Assembly (NCBI GenBank): GCA_031283745.1
Contig: JAITBH010000098.1
Span: 1-13,835 of the forward strand
Reading direction: 5' to 3'
Origin: Candidatus Ectomicrobium neotermitis
GTDB taxonomy: Bacteria; Elusimicrobiota; Endomicrobiia; Endomicrobiales; Endomicrobiaceae
DNA: 13,835 nt
Below are positions 13,389 to 13,835 of this stretch, piece by piece. Below the pieces are notes generated by a model. The model had not been told where the DNA came from. It was given only the letters and a program-made list of their open reading frames with translations, and ran no database searches. Made by a program: the position numbers and the translations under genes. Positions within the stretch are counted from its first letter, which is position 1. Every line of letters begins with the position of its first letter.

Positions 13389-13835
13389 ATGAAAAAAGCA
13401 GTTATCGCAGTTGCCGTAGTTTTAGTGTTTATCTTTACCCTCACTCAAAAAAGCGGGGCCGCTGACGCTGGCACATGGGCTGAGCTGTCAGACCTCCTCG
13501 GCAGTAGTGATGACTATTACTCATCCCCCATCGAGCTATTAGCCGATATAACCAGCAATACCTTTTCCTTGCTTAATTTAGGTGCCAATAAAACTATTAC
13601 ATCAAACCCCAGTAAGCCGCTTTCTTTAACTTTCGCCGCGCCCCAAACAGGCATTTTGGCTTTATCCGTTAAAAAGTTGATGTTTCAAAATCTTAACCTG
13701 CTGACATTTTCAAATGCTAGCGCCTCGGCTATAAAGAATGAAAACCTTTCCTTGATAACCTTTGACACTTTGACAGTCAAATTCTTGAATAACATAGTGG
13801 CGAGTGGAAACGGCGGGGCTATTTATAACAGTGGG
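13389..13835 (+). CDS. N-terminal part of an exported Pmp-like/beta-helix surface protein, cut by the window edge
   Basis: An ATG at 13389 with AAGGAA 5 nt upstream opens a frame that runs 149 codons to the end of the window without a stop. It begins with a clear signal peptide: MKKA, a hydrophobic core VIAVAVVLVFIFTL, then a likely cleavage near KSGAA. The mature part is rich in Ser, Thr, Asn and Leu with short beta-strand-like periods. It reaches FLNNIVASGNGGAIYNSG, which combines the FxxN and GGAI motifs of chlamydial polymorphic outer-membrane proteins and similar right-handed beta-helix passengers. It is probably a large surface or autotransported adhesin, but the C-terminus, where a barrel or anchor would be, is outside the window. 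It is the only rightward gene here, divergent from the lipid A/LPS genes. Confidence 0.8.
   Translation, partial: MKKAVIAVAVVLVFIFTLTQKSGAADAGTWAELSDLLGSSDDYYSSPIELLADITSNTFSLLNLGANKTITSNPSKPLSLTFAAPQTGILALSVKKLMFQNLNLLTFSNASASAIKNENLSLITFDTLTVKFLNNIVASGNGGAIYNSG

Noticed and set aside
13229..13444. 71-codon minus-strand open frame upstream of the acyltransferase gene
   Set aside because: It runs over the palindromic repeat and antisense to the signal peptide of the surface protein. Part of its sequence is just the translated repeat.

Overview
The window looks like chromosomal DNA from a Gram-negative (diderm), AT-rich bacterium. The evidence is a set of LPS-transport genes (lptB, lptA, lptC), a lipid A-type acyltransferase, and the start of an exported surface protein with a chlamydial Pmp-like motif. 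The gene content (HprK, RapZ, YvcK and a complete mannose-type PTS beside lpt genes) and the Pmp-like adhesin would fit Elusimicrobiota or a deltaproteobacterium-like lineage. The sequence alone does not settle the phylum, and that placement is a weak inference.

Layout. Positions 1-33 hold the first codons of a minus-strand gene that runs off the left edge. Positions 34-600 are non-coding: a 241-bp unit repeated twice in tandem (84-324 and 325-565, 6 differences). Each unit carries a short hairpin, a regular four-run G-quadruplex-type motif, an A-rich stretch and a 21-bp palindrome. From 13226 down to 601 runs one long minus-strand gene train, probably one or a few operons. In transcription order it is: LpxL-family acyltransferase, lptC, lptA, lptB, hpf, ptsN, hprK, rapZ, yvcK, mannose-type PTS EIIA, EIIB, EIIC, EIID, ptsH, ptsI, lepA. 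Most joints are overlaps (several ATGA), or gaps below 20 nt. The largest gap, 76 nt between lptB and hpf, holds a plausible promoter. At the right, 13227-13388 is a divergent intergenic region with a third copy of the palindrome and a separate 14-bp perfect palindrome. A plus-strand exported-protein gene then starts at 13389 and runs off the right edge.

How the genes fit together. The cluster merges two known neighbourhoods: the 'rpoN operon' of Gram-negatives (lptCAB, rpoN, hpf, ptsN, rapZ), here without rpoN, and the rapZ-yvcK pair and HprK/HPr-Ser system best known from Firmicutes. EI and HPr (His15 and Ser46 both present) can feed the adjacent EIIA-B-C-D permease and possibly the EIIA-Ntr protein PtsN. 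HprK would add Ser46 control. RapZ and YvcK are known elsewhere to respond to amino-sugar precursors of the envelope, so the whole train reads as a plausible link between sugar or nitrogen phosphorelay signalling and envelope building.

The clearest oddity is lepA. It is full length and conserved on both sides, but one in-frame TAA (1726-1728) replaces a codon at the start of domain II and splits it into two open frames in the same phase.
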